Of a stretch of 64,000 nt of DNA, positions 1 to 9,596 are shown piece after piece. The notes beneath the pieces were generated by a model that worked only from the letters and a program-made list of their open reading frames with translations, was not told the DNA's origin and searched no databases. Both the position numbers and the translations under genes were made by a program. The stretch is from Methylomonas koyamae. Its GTDB lineage: Bacteria; Pseudomonadota; Gammaproteobacteria; Methylococcales; Methylomonadaceae. Each line of letters starts with the position of its first letter. Positions within the stretch are counted from its first letter, which is position 1. The DNA lies in the NCBI RefSeq assembly GCF_019669905.1, contig NZ_AP019777.1:434001-498000 (forward strand). The letters run 5' to 3'.

Positions 1-31
1 GGGGCAGTCCTTAACATGCTCAGGTAATTTT

Positions 32-289
32 ATGAAATCAAGACATTCTCGCAGCAGGCCGGCGGATTCGCCGGCCGACAAGGTCGAATCCGGTTTTCCG
101 TCGGCCCGTTATTTTCAGGTTCATTTCGAATATCTTCACGAAACCATCGGCGAACTGAAGCAGCAGATCGAGACGGCGAACCGGCAAATTGCCGAATTGC
201 AACAGCGGCTGTTGGATACGGAATCCAAGGGTATCGAATTGGAAGGCCAACCCGGCAACGCCTTTACGACTCAAGATTGGCGTTTGTAA
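32..289 (+). CDS. Small coiled-coil hypothetical protein
   Basis: An 85-residue protein I do not recognise. Its N-terminus is basic and probably disordered. From about residue 34 to 66 it forms a heptad-rich helix (for example ETIGELKQQIETANRQIAEL) that should make a coiled coil. There is no signal peptide or membrane segment. It is convergent with moaE and the two 3' ends overlap by about 19 bases. The start at 32 follows an AT-rich stretch without a clear ribosome binding site. The complementary frame is also open, so the call rests on the plausible coiled-coil composition. Confidence 0.5.
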   Translation: MKSRHSRSRPADSPADKVESGFPSARYFQVHFEYLHETIGELKQQIETANRQIAELQQRLLDTESKGIELEGQPGNAFTTQDWRL

Positions 290-723
290 CCGCCGCTGTT
301 TTTATCGACCCAGCGCTGCTCGCCGTTAGCCAGCGTTTCGCGTTTCCAAAACGGCGCCCGGCTTTTCAGATTTTCCATGATAAAGCGGCTGGCGTCGAAG
401 GCGTCGCCGCGATGTTCCGACCAGACCGCAACCAGAACTAGCGTATCGTTAGGTTCGACCCGGCCGACGCGGTGTACGACCAGCGTCTCCAGCACCTGCC
501 ATTGGCTTGTGGCTTGCGTAACGATCAGTTGCAGTTGGGTCTCGGTCATGCCCGGATAGTGTTCCAGATACATGCCGCAGACCGCATCGCCTTGGTTGAA
601 ATCGCGCATCGTGCCGACGAACACGGCCGTGGCGCCGTATTTTCCGGCCATTCCGGCCGCTTGCTGGTGGTTCGCGATTTCTTGCCAAGGATCGAAAACC
701 GTATCCGATAATTTCACCGCCAT
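271..723 (-). CDS. moaE: Molybdopterin synthase catalytic subunit MoaE
   Basis: MoaE is the large subunit of molybdopterin synthase. It transfers sulfur from the MoaD C-terminal thiocarboxylate to cyclic pyranopterin monophosphate in the cytoplasm. The 150-residue protein has family signatures: GATAVFVGTMRDFN near residue 30, LEHYPGM, HRVGRVEPND, and a C-terminal KSRAPFWKRE segment with the catalytic lysines. I choose the ATG at 723 because GGGAGG lies 9 bases upstream. A TTG at 732 would overlap the moaD stop (TTGA) and directly abut that ribosome binding site. It is cotranscribed with moaD. Confidence 0.95.
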   Translation of the reverse strand: MAVKLSDTVFDPWQEIANHQQAAGMAGKYGATAVFVGTMRDFNQGDAVCGMYLEHYPGMTETQLQLIVTQATSQWQVLETLVVHRVGRVEPNDTLVLVAVWSEHRGDAFDASRFIMENLKSRAPFWKRETLANGEQRWVDKNSGGYKRQS

Positions 724-728
724 AGCCT

Positions 729-962
729 TCAACCTCCCGTGACCGGTGGAAAGAACGCCACCTCGTCGCCGTCGCTGGCCAGACTATCCAGGCTTGCGTA
801 ATTCATATTGACCGCCGCCAGCAAAGCATTCGGCAGCGGCAGGTCAGGATTCGCCAATTGCCAGAGTTCCAGCAGCGAAACCGGCGCCGAAACCTGGAGT
901 TCGTCGCCGCTACGGCCAACTTGGTCTTTAAGGCTTGCGAAGTACAGCACTTTGATCGACAT
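729..962 (-). CDS. moaD: Molybdopterin synthase sulfur carrier subunit MoaD
   Basis: A 77-residue ubiquitin-fold protein starting [16 protein letters not shown] and ending in the diagnostic Gly-Gly (PPVTGG). MoeB adenylates that terminus and it is then thiocarboxylated. MoaD pairs with MoaE, encoded immediately downstream, to form molybdopterin synthase. It is divergently oriented from moaC with only about 50 bases between the two probable starts, so the regulatory region for this split cluster is very short. Length and terminal motif match the family. Confidence 0.95.
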   Translation of the reverse strand: MSIKVLYFASLKDQVGRSGDELQVSAPVSLLELWQLANPDLPLPNALLAAVNMNYASLDSLASDGDEVAFFPPVTGG

Positions 963-1013
963 TCTGTTCCACCGGGTAATACAATGCGCGCTGTTTCAAT
1001 AATTCCATCTGCC

Positions 1014-1508
1014 ATGTCCAATTCGCCGCTCACCCATTTCAACGCCGCAGGGGACGTCCACATGGTCGATGTCGGCGCCAAAGCCGTCACCCAGCGCAGC
1101 GCGGTTTGCGAGGGCTATATCGAAATGCGGCCGGAAACGCTGGCGTTGATTGTAAACGGCGCGCATAAAAAAGGCGACGTACTTGGCGTGGCCAGAATCG
1201 CCGGGATCATGGCCAGCAAGAAGACGGCGGAACTGATTCCGTTGTGCCATCCGTTGCCGCTGACCCACGTCGAAATCGATCTGCAGCCCCAGGCCGGCCT
1301 GAATCGGGTTTATTGCCGGACATTGGCCAAAACCAACGGCCAGACCGGCGTCGAAATGGAAGCGCTGACCGCGACGCAGATTGCCTTGCTGACCGTCTAC
1401 GACATGTGCAAGGCCGTCGATCGCGGCATGGTGATCCAGGGCGTGCGGCTGTTGGAAAAAAGTGGCGGCAAGTCCGGGGATTGGCAGGCAGACGCCGCCG
1501 CGCCTTAG
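1014..1508 (+). CDS. moaC: Cyclic pyranopterin monophosphate synthase MoaC
   Basis: MoaC converts 3',8-cyclo-GTP, the MoaA product, into cyclic pyranopterin monophosphate, the first stable molybdenum-cofactor intermediate. From the ATG at 1014 the protein is 164 residues, the normal family length. It shows [20 protein letters not shown], the active-site [16 protein letters not shown] and [11 protein letters not shown]. The frame is open further upstream, with another ATG at 984, but family alignment favours MSNSPLTH as the start. No strong ribosome binding site marks either. It is divergent from moaD and convergent with the BamC-like gene, overlapping it by 4 bases; moaA lies far away at 56.3 kb. 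Confidence 0.95.
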   Translation: MSNSPLTHFNAAGDVHMVDVGAKAVTQRSAVCEGYIEMRPETLALIVNGAHKKGDVLGVARIAGIMASKKTAELIPLCHPLPLTHVEIDLQPQAGLNRVYCRTLAKTNGQTGVEMEALTATQIALLTVYDMCKAVDRGMVIQGVRLLEKSGGKSGDWQADAAAP

Positions 1509-2080
1509 TTTTCCGGTTTGGCCTGCGGGCTCCGGTTCAGAATTTTCTCGTCTATAGTTTTGTGCAGCAAGCGCAACAATTCGGCTGAGCCGTCTTCGTC
1601 GCTCTCCATTTCTTCCGGTTTGGCCAAAGCCGCGCTGACACGGATGCCGCCGGTTTCCTGATGCAGCGTAATCAGATACTCGGCTTCGGCGTAATGGTTG
1701 TTCAGCAAGGTTCGGATTAGGCTCAGATCCTTGCCGGCCGTATCCGGATCGTAACGCACTTGAAAGCGGCCGTCCTGCTGGTTCTTATCCAGGATTTCAA
1801 TGTCGGTGATTTTCAAAGCCGTTGCCAACATATCCCAGGCCCGTTCTTCGCGGGTCTTCAGGATCAGCAGCGGTTTGTCGCCGTCGGTGAAGGCCATCAG
1901 CCCTGCCAGGACCGATTTCGGTTTCAAGTCGTCGGCGTCGATGGCCGGTTGCGGATTGGTGTGCTCGATCGGCAATACCGGCGGTAATTCCAAGTGGTGG
2001 GTGTCGCGGTATTTCTCGGGCGTTTCGCCGCAGGCGGCCAATAGCAAGCAGGGAAGTACGTGGCGGACTCGTTTCAACAT
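1505..2080 (-). CDS. BamC-like outer-membrane assembly lipoprotein
   Basis: A 191-residue predicted lipoprotein. The ATG at 2080 gives [17 protein letters not shown], a signal peptide ending in a lipobox with Cys17. The mature N-terminus has a proline-rich [16 protein letters not shown] stretch of the kind seen in BamC (NlpB/DapX), which binds BamD in the beta-barrel assembly complex. A folded segment follows (about residues 60-180) that could be one helix-grip domain, where E. coli BamC has two and is about 344 residues. The protein is thus short for BamC, and the assignment is by resemblance only. It starts 8 bases after the Nit-type gene stop. Confidence 0.6.
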   Translation of the reverse strand: MLKRVRHVLPCLLLAACGETPEKYRDTHHLELPPVLPIEHTNPQPAIDADDLKPKSVLAGLMAFTDGDKPLLILKTREERAWDMLATALKITDIEILDKNQQDGRFQVRYDPDTAGKDLSLIRTLLNNHYAEAEYLITLHQETGGIRVSAALAKPEEMESDEDGSAELLRLLHKTIDEKILNRSPQAKPEN

Positions 2081-2088
2081 AACCGGAT

Positions 2089-2907
2089 TCACTCGCAAAA
2101 ATAGCGTCTGTGTTCCAGCACCGGGAACGAGGCTCGCATTTTTTCCAACCGGTTTTTATCGATCTCGCCGCAGACGAAACCGGGACCGGTTTTGTAGCAA
2201 TCCAGCACCACGCCCCAAGGGTCGATGACCATGCTGTGGCCGTAAGTTTGCCGGCCGTTGATGTGGAAGCCGCCCTGGTTGGGCGCCAGTACGTAGCACA
2301 GGTTTTCGATGGCCCGCGCCCGCAGCAGCACTTCCCAGTGTGCGGCACCGGTCTTGGCGGTAAAGGCCGACGGAATCACCAAGATGTCGAGGCCTTTGCG
2401 GGCCATGGGCCGGAAAAATTCCGGAAAGCGCAGGTCGTAGCAGACGGCGACGCCCAGGCGGCCGAACGGGGTATCGATCACGCAGGAGCCTTCGCCGGCT
2501 TCTACCGAATCCGATTCGCGGTATTCCTCGGCGGTGTCGGGAACGCTGACGTCGAACAAATGCACCTTGTCGTATCGCGCCACGCGTTCGCCCTGGTCGT
2601 TGTAAATCAGGCAGGCTGCGCGGACTTTATTCGGCACCGAGGCCTGCATCGGCATCGTGCCGCCGACGATCCAGATGCCGTATTTTTTCGCCGTGGCGGC
2701 CAGAAACTCCTGAATCGGGCCTTGGCCGTCGGCTTCGGCCACTTTAACTTTGTCGTATTCGTTCATGCCCATGATGGCAAAGTTTTCCGGCAAAGCCACT
2801 AGTTTGGCTCCGGCGTTGACCGCTTCGGCAATTTGTTTTTCGGCTTCCAGCAGATTGGCGCTGACTTGCGGCCCGGAAGCCATTTGAATGGCGGCACATA
2901 GTGTCAT
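2089..2907 (-). CDS. Nit-type carbon-nitrogen hydrolase (deaminated-glutathione/omega-amidase-like)
   Basis: A 272-residue cytoplasmic amidohydrolase of the nitrilase superfamily, Nit1/YbeM-like branch. The catalytic triad is visible: Glu41 in LPENFAIMG, Lys114 in YDKVHLFD and Cys156 in AVCYDLRFPE. Members of this branch hydrolyse deaminated glutathione or alpha-keto amides as metabolite repair. The substrate here is inferred, not shown. It lies between yhdP (stop 61 bases upstream of this start) and the BamC-like gene in a minus-strand run. The ATG at 2907 starts the conserved first beta strand directly. Confidence 0.88.
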   Translation of the reverse strand: MTLCAAIQMASGPQVSANLLEAEKQIAEAVNAGAKLVALPENFAIMGMNEYDKVKVAEADGQGPIQEFLAATAKKYGIWIVGGTMPMQASVPNKVRAACLIYNDQGERVARYDKVHLFDVSVPDTAEEYRESDSVEAGEGSCVIDTPFGRLGVAVCYDLRFPEFFRPMARKGLDILVIPSAFTAKTGAAHWEVLLRARAIENLCYVLAPNQGGFHINGRQTYGHSMVIDPWGVVLDCYKTGPGFVCGEIDKNRLEKMRASFPVLEHRRYFCE

Positions 2908-2968
2908 GAGTAGTCCCTGTTGGTTTTTTAGGTTGATTGCGCGCTGGGGCGGACCGGCGCCGGGCCGG

Positions 2969-5900
2969 TCATTTGCCGAGCGAGTCCAGCCACTCGAAGC
3001 CGGTCAGGCTGCGCCAGGCTTTCTTCACCAAACCGTCCTGGTCGTGCAGCGGCGTGACTTCGACATTGCCCCACGGCCCGCTTAATTTGTATTGCGAGCC
3101 GAAGAAATATCCCTCTTTGTAATCGTCGGTCACCGCCTGGGTGATGATAGCGGCGATGCCGCCGACGATTGTACCAGCAATGGGAACGGCGCCGGAACTC
3201 TTGGGCACTACCGCCACCCGCTGGTCCAGGGTCTTGCGGACCAAGTCGGCGCTGCCGGCGACGCTGAGTTTGGCCGAGACCGCGTCGATCACCAGATCGT
3301 CGGAATACGCCAGGCCGTTGCTGATTTTGACGGTGCCGGTAATCGTATCGAAGGCCAGCCCCTGGCGGTAAACGTCGCTGAAATCCAGACTCAGGCGTTT
3401 GGCCCATTGTTCCATCGCGATCAGTCCGAGCAAGCGGCCGAAGCCGGGTTCGATGCTGGAGATGCGGCCGTCGCTGAGTTTGAGCCGGAGTTGGCCGTTG
3501 ACGTCGGCCAGCGAAAACTGCTGCGGGCCGCCGCGCCAACTGCCGTTGAAGCCGATTTCGGCGTCGGTGCCGCGGAAGTCGTCGGTAAAGCCGAGTTGCG
3601 ACAGGAACAAGCCGAAGCCCTTCATGTTCAATTTGCCGGTCAGTTGGGTGGAGCTGGCGCTGCCCAATTTCAACCAGTCGGCGCTGAAATCGATGGTGCC
3701 GGCCACGCTGGCCAATTGCACGTGTTTGAAATGGATGCCGTTGATCAGCCTTTCGGTGCGCAGTTTCAGATTGCCCAGGTCCACATTCCGCCACAGCAGT
3801 TGCTTGCTGTCGATATCGATCAGCGGCAAGTCGCCGACGGCCGCCTCTTCGGCCTCGCCGAAATTCAGCCCTTCCATGGCGGTCAGATTCAGATGCTCCA
3901 TCTGCAGGCGGATGCGTTCGGCGCCGCCGCGCTGGTCCGGAATCGCGAAGCGGCCGCTGGCCATCGCGCTGTCGATGGTGCCCTGCCAGGCTTGGCCGCT
4001 ATGCTGCATACTGCAGGCGACCGCGCCGAATTGGTGGCCTTGCCAGATCAACTCGCCGCTGTCCAGCACCAGTTCCTGCAGCGGGGGTAGCCGTGCCGGG
4101 GCGTCGCCGGTGCCGAAAGCGGCCAGCGCTTCGGATAATTTGAATTGCGGCTGGCGGATTTCCAGTTTCAGGCCGGGCCGGTCGAAAATTTCCGCGCTGC
4201 CTTCGCCGTAAACGATATGCGCCGAACGCAAGCCATTCCGTTTACCGTCGATTTGCAGCGCTGCCTGTAAATCCCGGCCGTAACCTATGTGCAGCGGCAC
4301 GAATTCGCTGTCGTCCAGCACAAAGCGCAAATTCAGCGCACGTTCCTCGCCGGCGGTTTTGCCGAGCCGCTCCGGCGCATCCAGGCTGACGCCTTGCAAA
4401 TTGCTGGTGATCTGCAAAACGTCCGGCTGGTCGGCCGCGTAAGGCAGGGTCAGTGCGGCCTGGTAATTGAAGCCGCCCTTGGCGGCCTGGTTTTTCAAGA
4501 AAGCGAATTGCTTTTGCAGGCGGTCGACGTCGGTAACGCCGCTGATCAACAATTGCGTCGCGCTCTGGTCGCTTTGCAGTTGGCCGCGGATCGGATAGCC
4601 CAGGGCTCTGGCTTCGAGCGGGCTGCTGCTGACGCGGTCTTCGGTAAAGTGCAGCACGCCGCCGATATTGTCGACCAGCAGGTCGACCGGCTTCAGCACC
4701 AAGCGCGCCTTGTCCAGATGGGCATCGACTTTAACCGTGGTGGGCAGGGTTTCGTAATAAGCGATTTTCAGGTCCAGATCGACTCGCGTGTCGCCTTCCG
4801 GTGCCAGCACCTTGGCCAGCGGGTCGGTTTTGACGTGCAGCGGGGTTTTTTGCAGGTATTGCAGGCTTTGCGGCAGCTTGCTGTGTACCTGGCCCCAGAC
4901 GTAAACGTAATCGCTGTCGGCCAGATCGGGAATGGTTACCACGGCCTGGCCGATATCGACCTCTTCGCTATGGCCGCCGTCGATGGCAACTTGCAGATCG
5001 GCGCCGAGAAATTGGACGTCGGCGTGCACCGCGCGCAAATGCGGCCACAACGCGTTGAACTGGATTTCGCCGTCGTCTATCGCGAACACGACTTCGAAAC
5101 GGCCGGCGCCGTTGCTGAACGGAAAGTCCGCCAGCTTGCCCTGCAACAGCATTTCGCCGTGGTCGATATGGCCGCCGATAAAGGCGTCGTCCAGCCAGGC
5201 TACGGCGTCCTTGCCCATGATTTTGGCCGGCAGGTAGCGCGGCACTTTGCCGATGTCGGCGAAATTGCCGAAGCGGGTATGCATGTCCAGTACCGGGCTG
5301 GAGCCGTCGTTCGGTAAGCTCAATTGTAGCCGGGTGTTGGTTTGGAAGTCGGCGCTGTCCAATTGCAGGCCGTCGCTCGAAATCTGCCAATCGCTGCCGG
5401 TTTGCACCCAGTCCAGGCTGCCGCTCAGGCGGGCAATCTCCAGCTTGTCCCGGAACAGTTCCGGCGCGTCGAAGCCGGCGCGTTCGGTCGCGAAATCCAG
5501 CCGGCCGCGCTGGTCGCCGGCACTGATGCTGCCGCGCAAGCCTTGCAATTGCGGTACGCCGTCGCCGCCGGTTATGCCGAGCTCGGCAAATTCGCCGTGC
5601 AGGGCGTAATGCTGCAACGTGCTGTCGCCATAAAATGCCGTATCGCGCAATTCGCCGCGCGGATTTAGTTTCAGCCAGCGCTCGAAGCCGGCGGCGTCGG
5701 CCAGAAAAGGCGCGGTCAAATGGTCGAGGGCCTGCAAATTCAATATTTCGATACGGCCGCCGAGATTGCCTTGGGCGTCGCGCTGTAGGTAAAACTCGCC
5801 GCCGCGCCAGCGCTGGCGGTTGCTGACCGCATTCATGTCGTAAACGCCCCAGCGTTGGCGGCCGCCGGTTTCGCTCCAGGCCAGATTGCCCTCGAAGGTG

Positions 5901-6775
5901 TCCAGTTCCAGCGCTTTGCCGTTCTGTTTGCCGATTTTAATCTGTTGGCCCTGGACGTAACCGGCGATCCGGTAAGGCGCCGAGTCGCGCCAATCGCTCC
6001 ACAGCCGGATATCGCCCGAGCCCGAATAAAGGTGCAGTCCGGCCGGCAAGTCTTCGATCAACCAGGCCGGCCCCTGCAGATTGTCGCCTTCGACGTAGAT
6101 CCGGCCGTTAAGCGCATTGGCCTGGAAAATATTGCCGTGCAATAGCGCGGAAATCCGCAGGCTATCGCCCAGCGTGTCCGGCAGCCGGCTGATGAGATGA
6201 ATTTCGTGGTTTTGTTCGGCGCGGTCGTTTTCGATGCGCAAATCGAAATTGGTTATCGTCACCGGCGGCCGCTGCCGTTTCAAGTCCAGCCAAGTGACTT
6301 GGCTTTGCAGGATTTCGTACTGGCCGCCTTCCAGCAGCCACAGCGGCTGCTCGTCGCTGCTGTGCAAGCCTTTGATGCGCAGCGAGCCGTCCGCGTCGCG
6401 GATGATGTCCAATTTGGCGCCGACCAGCGTGACCCAGCCGGAGGCCATCGCATCCTGGGTAAACAACCATTCCAGCAAATGGACGCCGATCCTGACCTGT
6501 TGCAAACTGATCGCCGGTTTGCTGCCGGCTTCCGCGGCGTCTATCGTTATGTCGCGCAGAATCAATTCCGGGCTGAAGCCGCGCATCTTGGCGCTGAGCC
6601 GGCCGATATGCAGCGGCACGCCGCTGATGCGGCGAATCTCGCTTTCCAGCCGTTGCCGGTGGTCGGCAATATCGACCAGAAACAGCCTGACCGCGCTAAG
6701 CGCAAAGGCCGCCGCGATCAGCGACCAGAACAGCAGATGCCGGGTAGCCCGGCTGACATGGCGGTGGATAAGCAA
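2969..6775 (-). CDS. yhdP: YhdP family AsmA-like envelope protein
   Basis: A 1268-residue protein with one N-terminal membrane anchor (HLLFWSLIAAAFALSAVRLF, about residues 13-32). A very long periplasmic beta-rich body follows, ending in an AsmA-like C-terminal domain with the segment LRLKLSDGRISSIEPGFGRLLGL. Size and ends match the YhdP/TIGR02099 family, which bridges inner and outer membranes and moves phospholipid outward. The start is a TTG 9 bases after the RNase G stop; an in-frame stop lies just upstream, so no earlier start is possible. Adjacency of rng and yhdP is common in gammaproteobacteria. Confidence 0.9.
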   Translation of the reverse strand: MLIHRHVSRATRHLLFWSLIAAAFALSAVRLFLVDIADHRQRLESEIRRISGVPLHIGRLSAKMRGFSPELILRDITIDAAEAGSKPAISLQQVRIGVHLLEWLFTQDAMASGWVTLVGAKLDIIRDADGSLRIKGLHSSDEQPLWLLEGGQYEILQSQVTWLDLKRQRPPVTITNFDLRIENDRAEQNHEIHLISRLPDTLGDSLRISALLHGNIFQANALNGRIYVEGDNLQGPAWLIEDLPAGLHLYSGSGDIRLWSDWRDSAPYRIAGYVQGQQIKIGKQNGKALELDTFEGNLAWSETGGRQRWGVYDMNAVSNRQRWRGGEFYLQRDAQGNLGGRIEILNLQALDHLTAPFLADAAGFERWLKLNPRGELRDTAFYGDSTLQHYALHGEFAELGITGGDGVPQLQGLRGSISAGDQRGRLDFATERAGFDAPELFRDKLEIARLSGSLDWVQTGSDWQISSDGLQLDSADFQTNTRLQLSLPNDGSSPVLDMHTRFGNFADIGKVPRYLPAKIMGKDAVAWLDDAFIGGHIDHGEMLLQGKLADFPFSNGAGRFEVVFAIDDGEIQFNALWPHLRAVHADVQFLGADLQVAIDGGHSEEVDIGQAVVTIPDLADSDYVYVWGQVHSKLPQSLQYLQKTPLHVKTDPLAKVLAPEGDTRVDLDLKIAYYETLPTTVKVDAHLDKARLVLKPVDLLVDNIGGVLHFTEDRVSSSPLEARALGYPIRGQLQSDQSATQLLISGVTDVDRLQKQFAFLKNQAAKGGFNYQAALTLPYAADQPDVLQITSNLQGVSLDAPERLGKTAGEERALNLRFVLDDSEFVPLHIGYGRDLQAALQIDGKRNGLRSAHIVYGEGSAEIFDRPGLKLEIRQPQFKLSEALAAFGTGDAPARLPPLQELVLDSGELIWQGHQFGAVACSMQHSGQAWQGTIDSAMASGRFAIPDQRGGAERIRLQMEHLNLTAMEGLNFGEAEEAAVGDLPLIDIDSKQLLWRNVDLGNLKLRTERLINGIHFKHVQLASVAGTIDFSADWLKLGSASSTQLTGKLNMKGFGLFLSQLGFTDDFRGTDAEIGFNGSWRGGPQQFSLADVNGQLRLKLSDGRISSIEPGFGRLLGLIAMEQWAKRLSLDFSDVYRQGLAFDTITGTVKISNGLAYSDDLVIDAVSAKLSVAGSADLVRKTLDQRVAVVPKSSGAVPIAGTIVGGIAAIITQAVTDDYKEGYFFGSQYKLSGPWGNVEVTPLHDQDGLVKKAWRSLTGFEWLDSLGK

Positions 6776-6784
6776 AACGTTAGC

Positions 6785-8242
6785 CTATAGCAACACCACG
6801 TCGTAGTGTTCCTGGTTATATTCGGCTTCGGCGCGAATCTTGATCGCCACCTTCAGAAACACCTCCAGCTCGGCCAGCATGTCGGCTTCCTCGTCCAGCA
6901 GCATTTCCACCACTTGCTCCGAGGCCAGCACCAGAATCTGCTGCACGCTGTATTGGCGGACGACGCGGATAATTTCGCGGAAGATTTCCAGGCAGATCGA
7001 TTCGGCGGTTTTCAACACGCCGCGGCCGCCGCAGGTCGAACAGGGTTCGCACAAGATGTGCTCCAGGCTCTCGCGGGTGCGCTTGCGGGTCATTTCCACC
7101 AGGCCCAGTGCCGACACCTCGGTGATCTTGGTCTTGGCGTGGTCCTTTTCCAGATTGCGCTGCAGCGCGGCCAGCACTTGTTTCTTGTGCTCGTCGCTCT
7201 GCATGTCGATGAAATCGATGATGATGATGCCGCCCAGATTGCGCAGCCGCAGTTGGCGGGAAATGGTCTGCGCCGCTTCCAGATTGGTTTTGAAAATGGT
7301 TTCTTCCAGATTGCGGCCGCCGACGTAGCCGCCGGTGTTGACGTCGACAGTCGTCATCGATTCGGTCTGGTCGAACACCAGATGGCCGCCGGATTTGAGT
7401 TTGACCTTGCGGTCCAGCGCCTTGCTGATCTCGTCCTCGACGTTGTAAATGTCGAACACCGGCCGCTCGCCGGAATAGTGTTCGATGACCGAGACGATTT
7501 CCGGCACGAAGGTTTCGGCGAATTCGACCAGCTTTAAAAAGGTTTCCTTCGAGTCGACCCGAATTTTTTCGATGCCGTCCTTGTACAGGTCGCGCAGCGT
7601 GCGGATGCTGAGCGGCAAGTCTTCGTGGATCAGCGATTTGACCTTGGCCTTTTTGCTCTTGTCCAGGATCGACTCCCACAGTTTGTGCAGGAAGGTCATG
7701 TCCGAATACAGAATCACTTCCTCGACGCATTCGGCGGCGGTACGGGCGATGAAGCCGCCCGGGACCTGGTGTTTTTGCTGATAGGCTTCGATACAGGCCC
7801 GTAACCTTACCCGCTCGGATTCGCTGTCAATGCGCTGCGACACGCCGGAATTGCCGGCGTAAGGCATATAAACTTGGTAACGCGACGGAATGGAAATATC
7901 GGTGGTGAGCCGGGCGCCCTTGTTGCCGAGCGGGTCTTTGGTGACCTGCACCACCAGCTTTTGGCCTTCCTTCAGGTAATGTTCGATATTCTCCGAGCCT
8001 TTTTCGGCCAGCTCCTGGCTGCTGAAATCGGACAAATGCAGAAAGGCGGCCTTGTCCAAGCCAATATCGACAAAGGCCGCCTGCATGCCCGGCAATACCC
8101 GGCACACCTCGCCTTTATAAATGTTGCCGACCAGGCCCTTCTGGCGAACGCGCTCGATGATCAGTTCCTGCAACACGCCGTTTTCGATGACGGCGACCCG
8201 GGTTTCCGGCGGCGTCACATTGATTAAGATTTCTTCGCTCAT
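6785..8242 (-). CDS. rng: Ribonuclease G
   Basis: A 485-residue RNase E/G family endoribonuclease that matures the 5' end of 16S rRNA and contributes to mRNA decay. The N-terminus carries an S1-like domain (GNIYKGEVCRVLPGMQAAFVDIG). The catalytic core contains VDVNTGGYVG and IIIDFIDM with magnesium-binding aspartates, followed by the zinc-link pair in CEPCSTCGGRG. The length is that of RNase G; the long C-terminal scaffold of RNase E is absent. Its start overlaps the maf stop (ATGA), so the two are translationally coupled. Confidence 0.97.
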   Translation of the reverse strand: MSEEILINVTPPETRVAVIENGVLQELIIERVRQKGLVGNIYKGEVCRVLPGMQAAFVDIGLDKAAFLHLSDFSSQELAEKGSENIEHYLKEGQKLVVQVTKDPLGNKGARLTTDISIPSRYQVYMPYAGNSGVSQRIDSESERVRLRACIEAYQQKHQVPGGFIARTAAECVEEVILYSDMTFLHKLWESILDKSKKAKVKSLIHEDLPLSIRTLRDLYKDGIEKIRVDSKETFLKLVEFAETFVPEIVSVIEHYSGERPVFDIYNVEDEISKALDRKVKLKSGGHLVFDQTESMTTVDVNTGGYVGGRNLEETIFKTNLEAAQTISRQLRLRNLGGIIIIDFIDMQSDEHKKQVLAALQRNLEKDHAKTKITEVSALGLVEMTRKRTRESLEHILCEPCSTCGGRGVLKTAESICLEIFREIIRVVRQYSVQQILVLASEQVVEMLLDEEADMLAELEVFLKVAIKIRAEAEYNQEHYDVVLL

Positions 8243-8817
8243 TGAATGACTTCTATGCCGGCTTGGCTCAATAGTTGTGCGGTTTCGAACAGCGGCAGGC
8301 CCATCACGCCGGAAAAACTGCCGGTGATCGACTCGATAAACACGCTGGCCAGCCCCTGAATCGCATAGGCACCAGCTTTATCGCAAGGTTCCCCGGTCTG
8401 CCAATAGCCGACGATTTCCTGGTGGCTCAACGGCCGGAAGCGGACCTCGCTGACGCTCAAAGCCTGCCAGTGGCGGCCTGCGCTGCGCAAAGATACTGCG
8501 CTGTAAACCTGGTGGTTGCGGCCGGATAGCCGGCTCAGCATCTCGATGGCGTGTTGCAAGTCGTCGGGCTTGCCCAGAATCCGGCCGTCGCAAATCACGC
8601 TGGTATCGGCGGCCAATACCGGCAGAAGGCTGTCGTTTTGGCTGGCGCAGACGGCCGATTTTTCGGCGGCTACCCGCTCGACGTAAGCGGCCGGATCTTC
8701 TCCGGGGAATGGGGTTTCGTCGATAGCGACGGCCATCACGGCGTGGCGGATGCCGATTTGCTTCAGCAATCCGCTGCGGCGCGGCGAGGCCGAAGCCAGG
8801 ATCAGTTGTGCTTGCAT
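8239..8817 (-). CDS. maf: Maf family nucleoside triphosphate pyrophosphatase
   Basis: A 192-residue Maf/YhdE-type house-cleaning pyrophosphatase. It hydrolyses noncanonical or modified NTPs to NMP and pyrophosphate. Family motifs seen are ILASASPRRSGLLKQIGI at the N-terminus, AADTSVICDGRILGKP with the catalytic aspartate, and GAYAIQGLASVFIESITGS. It lies 4 bases downstream of rlmH and overlaps rng by 4 bases. The order rlmH-maf-rng-yhdP on one strand is a well-known gammaproteobacterial arrangement. Confidence 0.95.
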   Translation of the reverse strand: MQAQLILASASPRRSGLLKQIGIRHAVMAVAIDETPFPGEDPAAYVERVAAEKSAVCASQNDSLLPVLAADTSVICDGRILGKPDDLQHAIEMLSRLSGRNHQVYSAVSLRSAGRHWQALSVSEVRFRPLSHQEIVGYWQTGEPCDKAGAYAIQGLASVFIESITGSFSGVMGLPLFETAQLLSQAGIEVIQ

Positions 8818-8821
8818 GCCG

Positions 8822-9286
8822 TTAACGGTGGTAAGGGTGGTTGTTGAGCAGACTCCAGGCCCGGTAAATCTGTTCGGCGACGACGATGCGGACCAACGGA
8901 TGCGGGAAGGTCAGCGGCGACAGGCTCCAGGATTCGCGCGCCAGCTCCTTGACCTGCGGCGCCAGGCCTTCCGGGCCGCCGACCATCAGCGCGACCGGCT
9001 GGCCGTTGCCGAGCCAACGTTGCAAGGCTTGGGCCAGATCGGGCGTAGACCACGGTTTACCGGGGATGTCCAGCGTCACGACGTGCGCCCGCGGCGGCAA
9101 CGCTGCGATCATGCGCTCGCCTTCGTCGCGGGTAATGCGGGCCACGTCGCCGCTTTTGCGCTTGTCCGGCGCGATTTCGCGCAACACCAATTCGCATTCC
9201 CGCGGCAGCCGCTTGGCGTAGTCATTATATCCTTGCAGTACCCAGTCCGGCATCTTGTTGCCGACGGCGATCAGATGAATTTGCAT
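8822..9286 (-). CDS. rlmH: 23S rRNA pseudouridine-1915 N3-methyltransferase RlmH
   Basis: A 154-residue SPOUT methyltransferase (YbeA) that methylates pseudouridine 1915 in helix 69 of 23S rRNA on assembled ribosomes. The protein starts MQIHLIAVGNKMPDWV. It has the trefoil-knot SAM-binding motif VALMVGGPEGLAPQ and ends with the conserved RIVVAEQIYRAWSLLNNHPYHR-type tail. It is the first gene of the minus-strand rlmH-maf-rng-yhdP run, and the promoter should lie in the gene-free stretch just above 9286. Confidence 0.97.
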   Translation of the reverse strand: MQIHLIAVGNKMPDWVLQGYNDYAKRLPRECELVLREIAPDKRKSGDVARITRDEGERMIAALPPRAHVVTLDIPGKPWSTPDLAQALQRWLGNGQPVALMVGGPEGLAPQVKELARESWSLSPLTFPHPLVRIVVAEQIYRAWSLLNNHPYHR

Positions 9287-9596
9287 GGCGGGGAGGATAC
9301 ACAGATGTTATGGGTGTGACAATGCGATGGCGTTTGGCGTGGCGGGGGATTTCCCGATAGGGGAAGGTGTGGCAGAAAGTCGATTTGACAGCGATGTGTT
9401 CGTTGCGGCCGGCTTCATTTTTGCGAAACAGCCTTTCATCTAGCGCCGCCATGCACCGATCTGATGATCGCCAGCTTGCTCATAGCCGCTTTTCTTCGCA
9501 AAACCATGCGTCCCAACCCATTTGCCGGGCGCTTGCCGAGCCGCGAGTCGCTGTAATATGCTTGGTTCAAATACATTTGATTTGCCGAGGTGACTC
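9287..9596. other. Gene-free intergenic stretch
   Basis: About 310 bases between the divergent rlmH and Uma2 genes. The minus-strand open frame covering part of it overlaps rlmH and looks like chance coding. I see no RNA gene or strong repeat. It marks the boundary between the conserved housekeeping run and the accessory segment to the right. Confidence 0.5.

Noticed and set aside
3092-5317. Long plus-strand frames inside yhdP
   Set aside because: Antisense shadows of a 1268-residue family member; compositions rich in Ala, Gly, Gln and Val with no domain.
9225-9452. Minus-strand frame of 75 codons upstream of rlmH
   Set aside because: It overlaps the rlmH start, has an unusual composition and no ribosome binding site; it looks like chance coding.
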